A stretch of DNA of 64,000 nucleotides, taken from positions 3,410,001 to 3,474,000 of the forward strand of contig JBLDXI010000003.1 of the NCBI GenBank assembly GCA_047495785.1. The letters are read 5' to 3'. Source of the DNA: Lepidodermella squamata (taxonomy: Eukaryota > Gastrotricha). A program made the translations under genes and the position numbers. A model generated the notes under the pieces. It did not search any database, had not been told where the DNA came from, and was given only the letters and a program-made list of their open reading frames with translations. Positions within the stretch are counted from its first letter, which is position 1, and every line of letters begins with the position of its first letter. Positions 1-11,299 of the stretch are shown here, piece after piece.

Positions 1-3000
1 TATCCTGCAAGCTCTTCTACTGAAAAATCAAACAAAGATGTCACGTTATCTGGGGAATGGAAATGGACATCTCCCGATTTGATATCTCAATCTACAAAAT
101 CGTCGACTGGAAAAACGCCAGCCTTTGTTTCTGAATCAGGAAGGTCAGGAACTCCGAGCGATCATACTTCCTATCACGAATCAACTTTACCTGCTTCAAA
201 ATTGAAGACAGAAGTTTCCTTTGCTCACGTGACAAGTCAGCAAACACCATCCGCGAATGTTGGCCCAACAACTCGACAAGATAATTACAAAAAGTCGACA
301 CCAAAACGCTACGATATTACGACTTCTGACCAACCTTCTCGTACGCAAGTCTCTACTGGGCATGATTTAAAGTCGACGAGGTCCGAAAGCTTAGCTAAAA
401 CAACCGCTTTTAGTGCATATCCATCGAGTTATTTCGCTGAAAAGTCGAGCATTGATTTCACGTTATCTAGGGAATTGAAATGGACATCTTCAAGGTCTGA
501 TTACCCTTGGCCTTCAAGCGCCAGCCCGAGTGGTGGCACGAGAAAAGATAACGAGAGTTCTTTGACGTCTGTGAAGCAAGGAAATGAGCTTGGATTCAAC
601 ACGACCCAATCTACACTGGATTCATCTCTTACTCAGAATGGCAAAGTCACATCGGCGACTGAATCGGGAAAGTACACTGAACCTTCTAAACTTTCGTCAG
701 TTGACAAAGGTTGGATTGGTTCAACTACTGATTCAAAATCCGATCTTTCAAGTACTGCCAAGCTTCCAAATAGGACAGAAAGTCGCCCTGAGACTTTGTA
801 CTCTGCGACGCAAATAATTCCCAACCTAAAAGGAAGCTCCACTTTAGGTCCAGCCCATACTGGAAAACCGGAGGGAAGCGATTCATCGCCGCGAAAGATC
901 ACTGAAACCAGCACTGTTCAGTCCATCTTGTACTCGTCTTTGCCTAGTGTCGTTAAAGTCAGCTTTGCGACTAGTTCAAGAGGCAGCACCAAATCTTCGA
1001 GACCTCAGTCAGCTGAAAATCGATGGACTACAGCAATTGCTGTGGATACAAAAGTGCCGTTTGGGTCTAGTACTGTCGACCTTCCTGGTCGTTCAGAAAG
1101 TTCTGATCGATCCCAAAAACTTTCGACCGCGCCTCTGCCATTTTCCTACGGAAGAAGAAGCTCCACTCCAGGTGCTTCCAGCCATATCTGGACGGATAAA
1201 ATAGCCGAGGTCACTTCGTCGTCGATCAAAAGGGGTAATAATGAATTTAGCAGCACTCAATCTGTACCACTCTCATCTTTACTTCAAACAGGCGATGTCA
1301 CTCCTGTGGTTGATAGCAGCCAACCTTCGAGATTTCATTCAGTTGATGATAGATTGGTCACTTCAACCACCAAATCAAAATCGGAATTGTTTCTTTCGAG
1401 TACTGTCCATCCTGGTAGTCTGTTGAGCAGTTCGCACAGTGAAACTTTTTCCTCTTCCACTCCGAAACTCATCAAGGAAATAGAAAGCTCTACTGATACT
1501 GGCTTCAGTCGGATCCAGATTTCAACCACAACCAATGAGGCGAACCATTCCCTTGTGAAAACCGAGTTGATCGGGTCGACCCGAGCTTCGAAAGATTCAT
1601 CAGTTTCATCTAGTGGCTCCTCAATCTCACCCTTGGGATCTTCAAGAAAGGACCTTGCAGCAACGACTGAAAAATCACGGCAAGATCTAGGTCTGAGCAC
1701 TCCAGGCAGAAGTCAAACCCCTAGTCTTGCTACGAGTGGATCCTCTCAGGAGCCATTGGGGGGAACCACCGTTCAGATTGATGTGAAATTTTCCTCGACC
1801 GGGAACCGATATACAGCCATTACTCCAGAATCTGGTCAATCGACTTCGCCTATCGATTCAACTCATTCAAGTCATCTTTCTAAGATCCAACCAAGTCAAA
1901 TACTTTCCACAGCGATGACTGGTAGAAAAGGTTCGAGCATCTCACCTGGCTCGAATGATGGCTTATCCACCGCCTCCGTCGCTACAGGTGGAGAAGGTTC
2001 ACCCAGTCAAGGAATTTTCCCTTCGACATCTCGGCTAAGTGGCTCTTCAACCGTCACTGCCCAAAGTTTACCATCAAGCTCAGTCATTTTCGGCTCTTAT
2101 TCCACTTTGAATGAGTTTGACAACACGTCTTCTAGCCGCATGTTTACATCTCGTCCTCGCAGCGAAAGCTCAAGGCATTGGGCTTCAAGTTCCTTGATAG
2201 ACAAAGAATCGACCAAGCCGGGCATTCGAAAAGAATCAACCCCGGGCAGTGGGTCCTTTGAGACGTCTACACGCGCTGGGCATCACAGCCAGCCGAGTTC
2301 AATGACAACTAGTGATTCATCGGTTGAAACTGATGTCTCCTTTTCACCTACGGGCGCCGTTCGACAGTATTCCACACCAGTCGCCCCCTATAGCAGCTCT
2401 GATCCCAGCAAAGCATCATTGAGATCTACAATCAAACAAGTCAGTACCACAATATCGGCTACTACCATTGGAGCTCATCTCTTAGAAACAGATAAAATGA
2501 GGTCTGGCACCACAATTAAAGATGGTTCCATATCGAAATCAGCAAGCGGCTTGCCTCTCAGTTCCACGCCCGCCGCGACGTATTCTCTGCCGTTTATCAT
2601 CTCTACAACAGGAGTGCCTGGACTCGAAGACGCCTCAACTTCACGAGTTTCGTATGCTAGCTCATTGTCAAGGGAACCTTTCGAACGAGACCCATCAACT
2701 CGCCGAGAATCCTATACAACTGATCAACATTCATCTCGATTGTCGCCCAGCCAATCTCCGACATCATTTTTGCAATTTTCGACCGGATTCAGATCAAGCT
2801 CTGAAGACGAAGGGTTACTCTACAAAACGACGAAATCGAGTAGGGAGGTTAGCTTCTTCAGTACTGTTGATAGAGCAATATCCAAAACTACTCGGAACCT
2901 AATGAGCTTCGGACCCAGTGGATCTACTCAGTGGTTTTCTGATAGACCATCGCCAGACCAAGGCGCGTCTTCCACTGTATCGATCTCGTCCTCAAATGCG

Positions 3001-6000
3001 CAAGGTGGTGTTACGACCGATGGCTCATCAGCCTTCGGAACTGATGCCGCTTCCGCCTCCCCAACGCCACCCAACATGACCCCGATAGGAAACCAAGTCA
3101 CGACTGGGTTTGGAACCTTGGAGCCTAGTCCAATCTCGCAGAAAGCATTTTCTGAGAGTCGCAGCTCGACTTCCACATTTTCGCTAGCGAGCCAATTCGA
3201 GTCGACTTCAAGATATTTCTCTTCGACCGATGTTCAAGCGGGCTATTCTAGCACATTGCCAGGGGCGTACTCAAGTGACTTGACATCCTCCAGATTCAAG
3301 GAAACTACATTGAGTGTTGATACTCAGAGAAGAAGTACCACGCTATCTCATTCTACTTCTGAAAGGTTCGGAACATCAATTGGCTATGAGATTGATACGT
3401 CGTCAAGATCATCGTCTACTGACTCGGATTTAACTGTGGAAGGTCCAGCGCAGACTGGTTCTACTGTTCCAAACGTAGTATCAGGCGAAGCCACTGAGCC
3501 GAAGGTTTCGAGTGGATCAGGGTTAACCAGCTCGACTTCTCAGAGAACTGGGGGAAGCGTATCGATGGCTGTGAGCTCTTCGTCCAACTGGCCGATCGAC
3601 AGAACAAAAGGTTCGACTTCAGATGCATGGACGCAAGAACGAGAAATGGCCACTACGACTTTACCATCGATAGGCAGAAGAAGTTCAGTAACAGAATTTG
3701 GTCGAACAATGATCGACCAAAGATCCAGCGACTCCTTCAAACAAACTACGACCGGATCGGAACGAGAGCAATCGACGTCCCTTGCTTCTGACCCGAAAAC
3801 AGCAACAACCAGCGAATCTAATCTCCCGAATAGTTTGCTTAGCTCTACTGCAGTGAAACCTGGCGATTTCACCCATGGTAGTGGTAACGTATCTACCCAA
3901 TCAAATGAGATCAGCCCAACGACTGGGAAAGCTTCAAGTCCTGGGCCTTCGCAATTTGGATTATCCTCAACCCTTAATGAGAAAGATGGCAAGACACTGA
4001 ACCCTACTGATGATTCTACTTCATCTACAAAGCAATCTAGTCTGATTCAAATGTTAAGCTCGACTTCAGGAATAGAAGATCTGTCTGGTTCAAGTGATGG
4101 CAGTAAAACACCAACAGTTACCAAGGCTTTTGAATCCTCAATTTATCAATCAGTTGAAGTTACTGCATCACTTTCAACCACTCGCGACCGCTGGAAATCG
4201 ACGACCATTCGAGAATCTGGTACACCTCCTGAAGAGCTATGGAGTTCGAGATTGATCTCTGGAGTTACCACGAAGTCGTTTTTGTCTACAACAGTAAATT
4301 CAAAGTTACCAACCAGCGGTATTTCGGCGGAAGGTTCTATTACTAGATTTTCAGGGCCCGCCATTGTGTCCAGCAGCAGAGAAACTTACTTTTCGTCGCC
4401 CTTCCAACGATCGTCAACTGACCTCTTTGAGGTTTCAAAAACAAAATTCTCCTCGGTTACAGAAGTTTCGAGATTGGCAATCCGATCTTCAACAGCTAGA
4501 GTACCATCATGGCCATTCACCCTACCCTCATTTGCCCCTTTGGTGCAAACTACCCTAGTGACCATTCTCATGTCAAGGACCACCTTGGTCTTCGGCGCCC
4601 CGACTACAGCTCTAACTGGCACTGGTCAACCTAGCGCTGCCTCCTCCGGATCTGGAATCTCGATTTCCTGCATAAATAATGACTCAAAGTCCGACTGCTG
4701 TTGCGAATCATCTACCTCAAGTTCTCCCTGGTTATTCCTAGTCCTACTCTGCGCCATTCAGATGCTGATCATCGCGATATTGGCAGCGGTAATTTGCGGC
4801 AAATGGCGCCAACTCATGCGAGACTTCGAGCAGAGTAACGGTCAGGGTGACAGTGAAATGATAGCCGGGTGTTGCATGGTAGCCCTGAGGCGAAGATTCC
4901 ACCGCCGAACGTCCCCTCTAGACGAAGATCAAGAATCAGTCGAAACAAGACGGCGATCTGGCAACAGGAATCAAACGTCAACTAGAGATCCGATTGTTAT
5001 CCAAGTTCAACCAGCGCCACCAACAGCTTGTCCTTTCCCGCTTATGCCGCCTCAGGTCTCGCAGCAACAAAATCCTCTGAATTCCCAACTTATTCAGGCA
5101 ATCGACCGGTTGTCTCAATCGCAAAATAACCGAACGACTTCAACTCGTAACGCAATGGTCCAAACCGAGGAAATTGAGCTGGAAATTGAGGACACCTTTG
5201 TTAGCCCAGAGATTGAGGAGGATGAAGACGAGGAAGAACCTGAGCTTCAAACAATTCGTGAAGAGAGCGAGGCGGAATTAGCAGCGGCGAAAACGCCTGT
5301 TAAAAATAAGGAGGACTTGTTGAAAAAGGTCGAAGACTATTACATTAGCGAACCATTTGAGCCGGAGGATGGAGAAAATGGCGATAGTTCTTTAGCTGAA
5401 TCCTGCGAATTGCCGAGCTTTTCCGAGGAAGAACCGTTATTCCGTAAACAAAACGGGGAGCTGGACGACAGTGGGCGAGCGACTTACACGAAAAGAGCTG
5501 CTCCGAAACCGAAACCCAAAACAAACATTCTGAACCTTAACTCGGGTCAAACAAGTGGTAACGGGAAGAATTTACTCAAGAAATCGAATACAGCTATCGA
5601 TTCGTGGAAAAAGGGCAAGATATTCGCTCGAGCTTTATCTGCAATTTCATCAACCAGTGGAGTGAGAACGGCCGATACGCTTCGTCGAACATCGACAAGT
5701 TCTACAACCAGCAATTCAATCGAAGAAGTCCGTCAAAAGCTGAGAAAGGCGCCTTTTCGACCTAAAAAATTGTCGAGGAGAACGACGAAATTTATCAAAT
5801 TACCGAAAAACCGTCGTTCCGCTTCAATGATTTCATTCCGGCGATTTCTGAAGCAGAAGCCGTTTCGGCCACGAACTTTGAAACGAAGCGTCTCAGCGTT
5901 TTCACGGACTTCAACGATGAGCTGTTATGATGGAAAAACTATGAGCCGATCAGCTTCTGCCTCGATTCGGATGGTTCGAAAACGCATGCAGCGGGCCCCT

Positions 6001-7338
6001 TTTCAGCCAAAGTTTGAACGGCGTAGTTTGAGCTGTCAGAGTTTTAATTCTTTCGATGGGTCAACTTTGAGCCGAAGAGCCTCAGCTGCGGTTGAATCAG
6101 TTCGACGCAAAATGCGAAGAAAGCCGTTTTGTCCGAAACTAGGTCAAAGGAGCCAATCGACCTACTCGCTAGCTAGCACTTGCTCTTCGATGAGTTTGTA
6201 CGATGGATCAACCCTTAGCCGAGCTGCGTCTGCCTCGATCGAACAGGTCAGGCGGAAATTGCGTCGAGCTCCGTTTCGTCCCAAACTGGAGCAGCGAAGC
6301 GTGACGAGTTACGCAACAATTGAGCTGGGCCGAAGTCGAGCGGCCTCGGCAGCGATTGAGCAAGTTCGAAAGCGACTACAACGCGAGCCTTTCCGGCCGA
6401 AATTTTCTCAACGAAGCGTGTCGACATGCTCGACGAATTTCTACGACGGATCCACCTTAAGCCGATCTGCCTCAGCTACGATCGAAAAAATCAGGCAGAA
6501 AATGCAAAAAGCCCTGTTCAGACCTAAAATTAACCAACGAAGCGTATCAACCTTCTCCGTTGAAAGCTCGTTTTATGACGGGAAAACACGAAGTAGAGCT
6601 GCTTCAGCTTCGATTGAGCTAATTCGGAAAAAGCTGCTCAAAGAACCTTTTAAACCAAAACTGAATCAGAACCGCAGAAGTTCGGCGATATCGATTCAAC
6701 AAAGCGAAACGATGACTGGGTTGAAAAAGTGGTCGTCCTCGATTTCGCTGGATGAAATTCGTGAAAAATTAAAGAAAGCTCCGTTTCAGCCGAAAAAGAT
6801 GCCCAGGTCATCTTCCAGCGCAACTTTGATCAGCCAAGTGAGTTCAGTCAGCCGTGACCAAACTTTGGCTTCAATTCGGAAAATGTTGCGAAAATCACCG
6901 TTCCGGCCTAAGAAAATACGGAATAGTGCGATGAGTTTCCGATCGAGGCGAACTGCTTCATCGATCTCGATTGATATCGGTAAATCGCCGTTCCGCCTTA
7001 ATAAAAAGCCACCGTCACGCTTCAGCGCAATTACGCCGCAACACAAGAAGGCGAAACCTGCGTTTTTCAGCCACTCGCATTCAAAAATGTGGGTGATGGG
7101 CAAGTATAAGCATGTCGATGCCAGGTATTGCCAGGGTTTGTTTCCGAAAGTTTGGGAATGTACGACGCCTGGACCGCATAATCATGTGGTCGCGCATCAC
7201 GGTCACGTGCACTCTTGCGCACCCTACGAGGTCGTCAAGCCACAACAGCCTGAAGAGCAATGGACGGAGTGTCATGATTGCCCACTAAGCAGTCGATCAT
7301 CAAAAGCGCCGGGCGATGAAACTATACTCGACCCCTAA
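1..7338 (+). CDS. 5'-truncated mucin-like single-pass membrane protein with PFRPK-repeat cytoplasmic tail
   Basis: The frame is open from the first base of the window, so the start lies outside; 2445 residues are visible in one exon. Residues 1 to about 1560 are extremely Ser/Thr-rich and look like a heavily O-glycosylated ectodomain. A short cysteine cluster containing CCC (bases 4696-4704) sits just outside one membrane segment (about bases 4726-4797, LFLVLLCAIQMLIIAILAAV). The tail then has an acidic stretch (5160-5290) and about eleven basic repeats (5718-7010) of the form SASxxIExVRxKLxxxPFRPK, followed by a His/Cys-rich end (7080-7300). Type I topology is inferred from this order. A poly(A) signal AATAAA lies at 7520. 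I do not recognise the family; a membrane mucin is the nearest description. The repeat tail suggests cytoskeletal or lipid binding, which is inference. Confidence 0.85.
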   Translation, partial: YPASSSTEKSNKDVTLSGEWKWTSPDLISQSTKSSTGKTPAFVSESGRSGTPSDHTSYHESTLPASKLKTEVSFAHVTSQQTPSANVGPTTRQDNYKKSTPKRYDITTSDQPSRTQVSTGHDLKSTRSESLAKTTAFSAYPSSYFAEKSSIDFTLSRELKWTSSRSDYPWPSSASPSGGTRKDNESSLTSVKQGNELGFNTTQSTLDSSLTQNGKVTSATESGKYTEPSKLSSVDKGWIGSTTDSKSDLSSTAKLPNRTESRPETLYSATQIIPNLKGSSTLGPAHTGKPEGSDSSPRKITETSTVQSILYSSLPSVVKVSFATSSRGSTKSSRPQSAENRWTTAIAVDTKVPFGSSTVDLPGRSESSDRSQKLSTAPLPFSYGRRSSTPGASSHIWTDKIAEVTSSSIKRGNNEFSSTQSVPLSSLLQTGDVTPVVDSSQPSRFHSVDDRLVTSTTKSKSELFLSSTVHPGSLLSSSHSETFSSSTPKLIKEIESSTDTGFSRIQISTTTNEANHSLVKTELIGSTRASKDSSVSSSGSSISPLGSSRKDLAATTEKSRQDLGLSTPGRSQTPSLATSGSSQEPLGGTTVQIDVKFSSTGNRYTAITPESGQSTSPIDSTHSSHLSKIQPSQILSTAMTGRKGSSISPGSNDGLSTASVATGGEGSPSQGIFPSTSRLSGSSTVTAQSLPSSSVIFGSYSTLNEFDNTSSSRMFTSRPRSESSRHWASSSLIDKESTKPGIRKESTPGSGSFETSTRAGHHSQPSSMTTSDSSVETDVSFSPTGAVRQYSTPVAPYSSSDPSKASLRSTIKQVSTTISATTIGAHLLETDKMRSGTTIKDGSISKSASGLPLSSTPAATYSLPFIISTTGVPGLEDASTSRVSYASSLSREPFERDPSTRRESYTTDQHSSRLSPSQSPTSFLQFSTGFRSSSEDEGLLYKTTKSSREVSFFSTVDRAISKTTRNLMSFGPSGSTQWFSDRPSPDQGASSTVSISSSNAQGGVTTDGSSAFGTDAASASPTPPNMTPIGNQVTTGFGTLEPSPISQKAFSESRSSTSTFSLASQFESTSRYFSSTDVQAGYSSTLPGAYSSDLTSSRFKETTLSVDTQRRSTTLSHSTSERFGTSIGYEIDTSSRSSSTDSDLTVEGPAQTGSTVPNVVSGEATEPKVSSGSGLTSSTSQRTGGSVSMAVSSSSNWPIDRTKGSTSDAWTQEREMATTTLPSIGRRSSVTEFGRTMIDQRSSDSFKQTTTGSEREQSTSLASDPKTATTSESNLPNSLLSSTAVKPGDFTHGSGNVSTQSNEISPTTGKASSPGPSQFGLSSTLNEKDGKTLNPTDDSTSSTKQSSLIQMLSSTSGIEDLSGSSDGSKTPTVTKAFESSIYQSVEVTASLSTTRDRWKSTTIRESGTPPEELWSSRLISGVTTKSFLSTTVNSKLPTSGISAEGSITRFSGPAIVSSSRETYFSSPFQRSSTDLFEVSKTKFSSVTEVSRLAIRSSTARVPSWPFTLPSFAPLVQTTLVTILMSRTTLVFGAPTTALTGTGQPSAASSGSGISISCINNDSKSDCCCESSTSSSPWLFLVLLCAIQMLIIAILAAVICGKWRQLMRDFEQSNGQGDSEMIAGCCMVALRRRFHRRTSPLDEDQESVETRRRSGNRNQTSTRDPIVIQVQPAPPTACPFPLMPPQVSQQQNPLNSQLIQAIDRLSQSQNNRTTSTRNAMVQTEEIELEIEDTFVSPEIEEDEDEEEPELQTIREESEAELAAAKTPVKNKEDLLKKVEDYYISEPFEPEDGENGDSSLAESCELPSFSEEEPLFRKQNGELDDSGRATYTKRAAPKPKPKTNILNLNSGQTSGNGKNLLKKSNTAIDSWKKGKIFARALSAISSTSGVRTADTLRRTSTSSTTSNSIEEVRQKLRKAPFRPKKLSRRTTKFIKLPKNRRSASMISFRRFLKQKPFRPRTLKRSVSAFSRTSTMSCYDGKTMSRSASASIRMVRKRMQRAPFQPKFERRSLSCQSFNSFDGSTLSRRASAAVESVRRKMRRKPFCPKLGQRSQSTYSLASTCSSMSLYDGSTLSRAASASIEQVRRKLRRAPFRPKLEQRSVTSYATIELGRSRAASAAIEQVRKRLQREPFRPKFSQRSVSTCSTNFYDGSTLSRSASATIEKIRQKMQKALFRPKINQRSVSTFSVESSFYDGKTRSRAASASIELIRKKLLKEPFKPKLNQNRRSSAISIQQSETMTGLKKWSSSISLDEIREKLKKAPFQPKKMPRSSSSATLISQVSSVSRDQTLASIRKMLRKSPFRPKKIRNSAMSFRSRRTASSISIDIGKSPFRLNKKPPSRFSAITPQHKKAKPAFFSHSHSKMWVMGKYKHVDARYCQGLFPKVWECTTPGPHNHVVAHHGHVHSCAPYEVVKPQQPEEQWTECHDCPLSSRSSKAPGDETILDP

Positions 7339-8200
7339 GCCAACCATTATGAATTTAATTCATCTCATTCATCAATTTTTCCCTTTTGCGAACAAGCAGC
7401 TTTTGTAAAATTCAATTGGTGATGTGATTGATTCAGCTCAATATTCTAGTTTTAATTAGCTCAATAGTACTCTCGAAAATCGTGATATATTAATCAAGTA
7501 ATTTTGCTGATTTATTTTAAATAAAAATGCATTTATTTAGAGTCGGAGTATGTTTTTTCTATTTTGTGTTCTATTTTAAAAAATTTGAGTTCCTTCACAA
7601 AAATTTTCCACTTTTTTTCCAAGTTCGCACTCAAACGCGTATTTAGCGAGACCAGCGATCAGCTTACAAGCCATACTTCAGCCAATATCGATTTCAAGTA
7701 TCGATTTAAAAAATCAGTGATTTATCCGGTATCAGCAATCCGTGAAGTCAGCATTGATAAAGAAAGGTTCTAATAGCTGAAGGCACCAGCTAAAATAAAA
7801 CTCGAAATGGCCCATCACGATCATAAATCGGAAAAATATTTATCGAAGAATCGAACTAGGAAAATTGAAAAATCGATTAATTTGCTGAGCCTCAATTTCA
7901 TTGCTGCGAATGTTTAGACCCTCTTCCTGTGGCACACCTTTCTACAACAACTGACCGATTATTATTTTTTGACAATTGATAACATTTGAACCTGTTTTTC
8001 TACATTGTTGTTTGAAATTCAAAATTCAAAACACGCGCCCATCGAAACACGTGAAAAAAGCCCGATCGCGTGTCATATCAGACACTACTTTTCCGCGAAA
8101 CTGCTTCATTCAAAAGTTTTTTCATCAATTTCGCGTATTTCAATTCCGTTCACAGGTCCAAAATCTCAATTTTTTCCAACAATAGATCGGTTGTATAAAA
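7339..8200. other. Intergenic 3' flank and upstream region
   Basis: This AT-rich stretch holds the poly(A) signal of the upstream gene (7520) and an inverted copy of the dispersed fold-back repeat (about 7676-7780). It also has a CACGTG E-box at 8048-8053, about 150 bp before the next start codon. No other gene was seen. Confidence 0.6.
7676..7780 (-). repeat. Dispersed fold-back repeat, inverted partial copy
   Basis: Contains ATATCGATTTCAAGTATCGA and AAATCAGTGATTT, the complements of the family core. Confidence 0.65.
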
Positions 8201-9160
8201 ATGAAGTTAATTACCGTAATTTTGCTTGTCAGCCTGTTTGCGGGAATTGGTAAGTTTTAGTAATAAAATCTCAATCTTTTACGAACAATTCGTGACATTT
8301 CCCCAGCATTTGCCGGTGGAAAACAACGTAAAGCCGCCCCGAAGAAGAATCAAAATGCCGCTGTTGAACGCGCGTCAGCCTCTGCCTCGGCCGAGAATAC
8401 TGAAGTTGGTTATCAGGAGGCCGCTGCTTCGCAAAAGACCGCCATCACCGAGGCTGACGTCGAGCTTACCGCTGAAGATTCGGCACACGACCTTCGCAAG
8501 AAAGTATTCGCCGAGGGCCTCTACGGCCGCATCGTCAACATCCGCAAGGCGATGAAAGTCGCTGAAGCGGAACAGGCGCGCCAGGCTCACCAGGGCGGCG
8601 ATGGCGAGGCTGAAGCCGAGGTGACCGAGGTGAAAACCTCCGGCTCAGCGGCTGCCGACGAGAAGTACAACCGAGCTCAAGAATACGACGGCGTGCAGCA
8701 CCGCCGCGTCAACGGCCTCGTCAAACACACGGCCGACTCAACCAAGGGCAACGTTGTCGAGTTCAAGCGCGTCAACTACCGCAACTACGACCGTGAACGT
8801 ATCGACAAGGTGAGTGTTGAACAGGCCAATGAGGAACACGAAGAATCCGCCTCTGCCTACGCCTCGGCTACTGCGGCTCGCAAGGCCGATCAGAAGAAGC
8901 ACTACGACCAGGCTAAACGCCACCGCGTCGCCATTTCCTACGGCTCAGTCGAGGACGAAGCTTCGGCTCAGGCTTCGGCTAAACACGCCCGTCGTGGCAA
9001 GGCTCATCAACGCAAAATTAGCGTGTCGAAGGGCCGTGAATCTCGCAGTGCTAACAGCTACGGCAGTGAAGAGCACGCCTCGTCGGAGAAGAACACCGCC
9101 CGCTCGCGCAAGGTGTCCAAAAAACAAGCCCCTAAGAAGGCTAAGAAGGGCCACTACTAA
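8201..9160 (+). CDS. Secreted Lys/Ala/Glu-rich protein, distant DKGH-family member
   Basis: Two exons, 8201-8249 and 8307-9160, give 300 residues. Exon 1 encodes only a signal peptide (MKLITVILLVSLFAG) and ends in phase 1 at a GT; exon 2 restores IAFAGGK after CCCAG. The mature protein is rich in Ala, Ser, Lys, Arg and Glu with no globular domain I recognise. A stretch with VVEFK followed by YDRERIDK lines up loosely with the VEFKK...DKGHNK core of the larger paralogs at 39.8, 46.1 and 54.3 kb. Repeated SAYAS and SANSYGS motifs match that family too. Codon use is G/C-ending. A poly(A) signal AATAAA is at 9221. Membership of the family is inference; secretion is well supported. Confidence 0.85.
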
Positions 9161-9396
9161 AAACCGGCAAACTTATCTCTGTTATTCAAATTTATTTAAA
9201 TTGATTATTCGATTGAGCGTAATAAAATTGCAATGTGACCTACTTTTTTTATTGCATGAGGTCAAAGTCCTAGGTCGCACACGCGCAGGTTTTTTGTGCG
9301 AAAAAGCGCACGTGCCTCCCATCTCAATCGCCACCCTAAAAATTGCTCATTCAAATCATTATTTTTCAACCTTTCACTTGAATCAATTTAACAAAA

Positions 9397-9939
9397 ATGA
9401 GAAGCTTATTATTAATCACGATTTTCGCTTGCTTCGGTGAGTTCTTATACCTTCGATATTACGATTCTACAACACCATTTTTCATTTTAGCCGCTATTAC
9501 CTTTGCGGAGGAGTCGAGCAAGCGTCGATGCCGCGAGATCCGGGACGAGTATCACCAGAAGCACCAGGCCCTATTCCGTCAGTACCAGGAGAAGTACAAG
9601 GCCCTGTCGAGCCGTTATGAGCAGAAGAATAAGGCCATCATCAACGACTATCGCCATGTTTACTCGCAGGTTTGCCGCAATGTCGCCGCGCCGAGTGATG
9701 AAACCGACGATGAGTGGACGAAAACGCCGTTTGGTGAGCTCAATTTCCGCCATGACGATGATACTAATACTGACGATGAAGATGAGACTAGTGGAGAGTC
9801 GTTCATGAAGATGGAGGCGATGTCGATGCCAGACGCTAGCGAATGGAACAAAGGCACGAAGACGACCACATTCCGCCGTGTCACTCATCGTCGCGTCTTC
9901 AAAAACGACGATTCGCCGAAAAATAAGAATAGCGAATAA
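9397..9939 (+). CDS. Small secreted charged protein with helical N-terminal half
   Basis: Exons 9397-9436 and 9491-9939 encode 162 residues. The 40-nt first exon gives MRSLLLITIFACF and splices in phase 1 into AAITFAEE, a clean signal peptide. Next comes a likely coiled-coil segment of alternating Tyr/Gln/Lys (HQALFRQYQEKYKALSSRY). The C-terminal half is acidic (DDDTNTDDEDE) and ends in a basic, Arg-rich strand-like segment. Two cysteines flank the helical part and could pair. No known family is recognised. It lies 236 bp downstream of the previous gene in the same direction and has its own E-box CACGTG at 9309. A poly(A) signal AATAAA is at 10034. Confidence 0.82.
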   Translation: MRSLLLITIFACFGEFLYLRYYDSTTPFFILAAITFAEESSKRRCREIRDEYHQKHQALFRQYQEKYKALSSRYEQKNKAIINDYRHVYSQVCRNVAAPSDETDDEWTKTPFGELNFRHDDDTNTDDEDETSGESFMKMEAMSMPDASEWNKGTKTTTFRRVTHRRVFKNDDSPKNKNSE

Positions 9940-11299
9940 GATTCGAAGCGACTAGTATCAGCCTTGAACTGTGAGCTGTGATGAGCTGTGAACTATAATG
10001 TTCCATATAGCGTATATTTTCCTTTGAAATTTGAATAAATTGAAATCATATAAACCGCACTGTCAAGCATTAATTTGGAAACCTTCCATCCAGTCTGAAA
10101 AAACGCTGAAAAAATGGCAAAAAATAATTTTGGCACGACTCATCGCTCAACTTGTTGAAATTTATTTCGGATTGAAGCATTTCCATTTATTAATGACCTG
10201 CGATTTTCCGGTGATTGATGCCTTTTAGCAGGCAGACCGTCATAACCGCAAATACCCAAAACAGCAAACGCGACAAAACAGCAAATTGTTCAACTTGCGA
10301 CATAACAGCAGATAGTCGACGCATCTTTTGCATAGTAAGTTTTCGCTGTTTTGTCGCAAAATATAAAATAATTTGCTGTTTTGTCGTATTCGCCGTATTT
10401 GCCGTACCTGCTAAAATGCTGTTTTCTGCATCTTATTTAAAAAATTAAGGTGGGTATTTTAAATATCGCGATTCGAAAGAATCGTATGGCTCGCCGACGA
10501 ATTCTCGGCATTCTGAGCCAAGATAATTAATTAATCAATTGGCAAATTTTTTTCATATTTTTTAAATTATTATTGTTCAAAAATAGTTTAAATTTGTCGC
10601 ATTAATTTTATCTTGAATATTTTGAAAGTGTTTCTCTGCGCAAATTTAGTCCAATATTCCAAGCAGTCCGACTTTATGACTGATGCGAAATTTCAAGTTA
10701 GGTCTCAAACCGAGTCTGTACCGTAATCCGGTTATCGAATTGATGTATGCGACAGCGACCCTGAAATAATCAGCCTCGTATATGACTGAAATGTCTTTGT
10801 TTGTCGGTTAACTCGAGTTTAAATCCGTGACTTCATTGTATTATAGTCGACGTGCGCCTACGATATTTTAAGATGTTAATGATGTTTAAAATTTCGCACG
10901 ATTGTCCGCTCGAAATAGATCGTAGCTTCGATCTTCCGGACTGTCCTCGAGTACTAGGCTGCTGCCCGCCTTCGGGTGACAAAGCATTTTAACGTGTACA
11001 CCTTAGAATTGCACTTGACTATACTTTGTTGTCCAACTTTTGATAATGAACAAAATGGCGTGATGAGCAGCGCGTAAGGGCAACGAAAAATCATAATTAA
11101 TAATTAGTAATAATATTAATATTAATGATATTAATAATTATGACTGACATGGCTTCTACTATCTAGAATTACCACTACTACGCCATGATGATATTGTCCT
11201 GGTAATCGGGTCAAAATATTTCCCGTGCAGTATTAAAGAGCGGCATTTTATCGTGGTTTCTAATTCAAACAAACCATAATTTCATCAAAAATTAAAAAA
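9940..11299. other. Long intergenic region, mostly featureless
   Basis: The only structure seen is an inverted-repeat element at 10223-10416, described separately. The rest is AT-rich with short simple repeats (for example ATTAAT runs near 11100-11130). No convincing coding exon or RNA gene was found. Confidence 0.5.
10223..10416. repeat. 194-bp inverted-repeat element (MITE-like)
   Basis: The ends are perfect 10-bp inverted repeats, TTTTAGCAGG at 10223-10232 and its complement at 10407-10416. Just inside, CGACAAAACAGCAAATT (10271-10287) is the exact complement of 10370-10386. The centre repeats ACAGC/GCTGT motifs. This is what a small non-autonomous DNA transposon or fold-back element looks like. 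No clear target duplication was identified. Confidence 0.6.

Noticed and set aside
8193-8200. TATAAAAA directly before the start codon at 8201
   Set aside because: It is too close to the ATG to position transcription upstream of it; more likely it is part of the 5' untranslated region.
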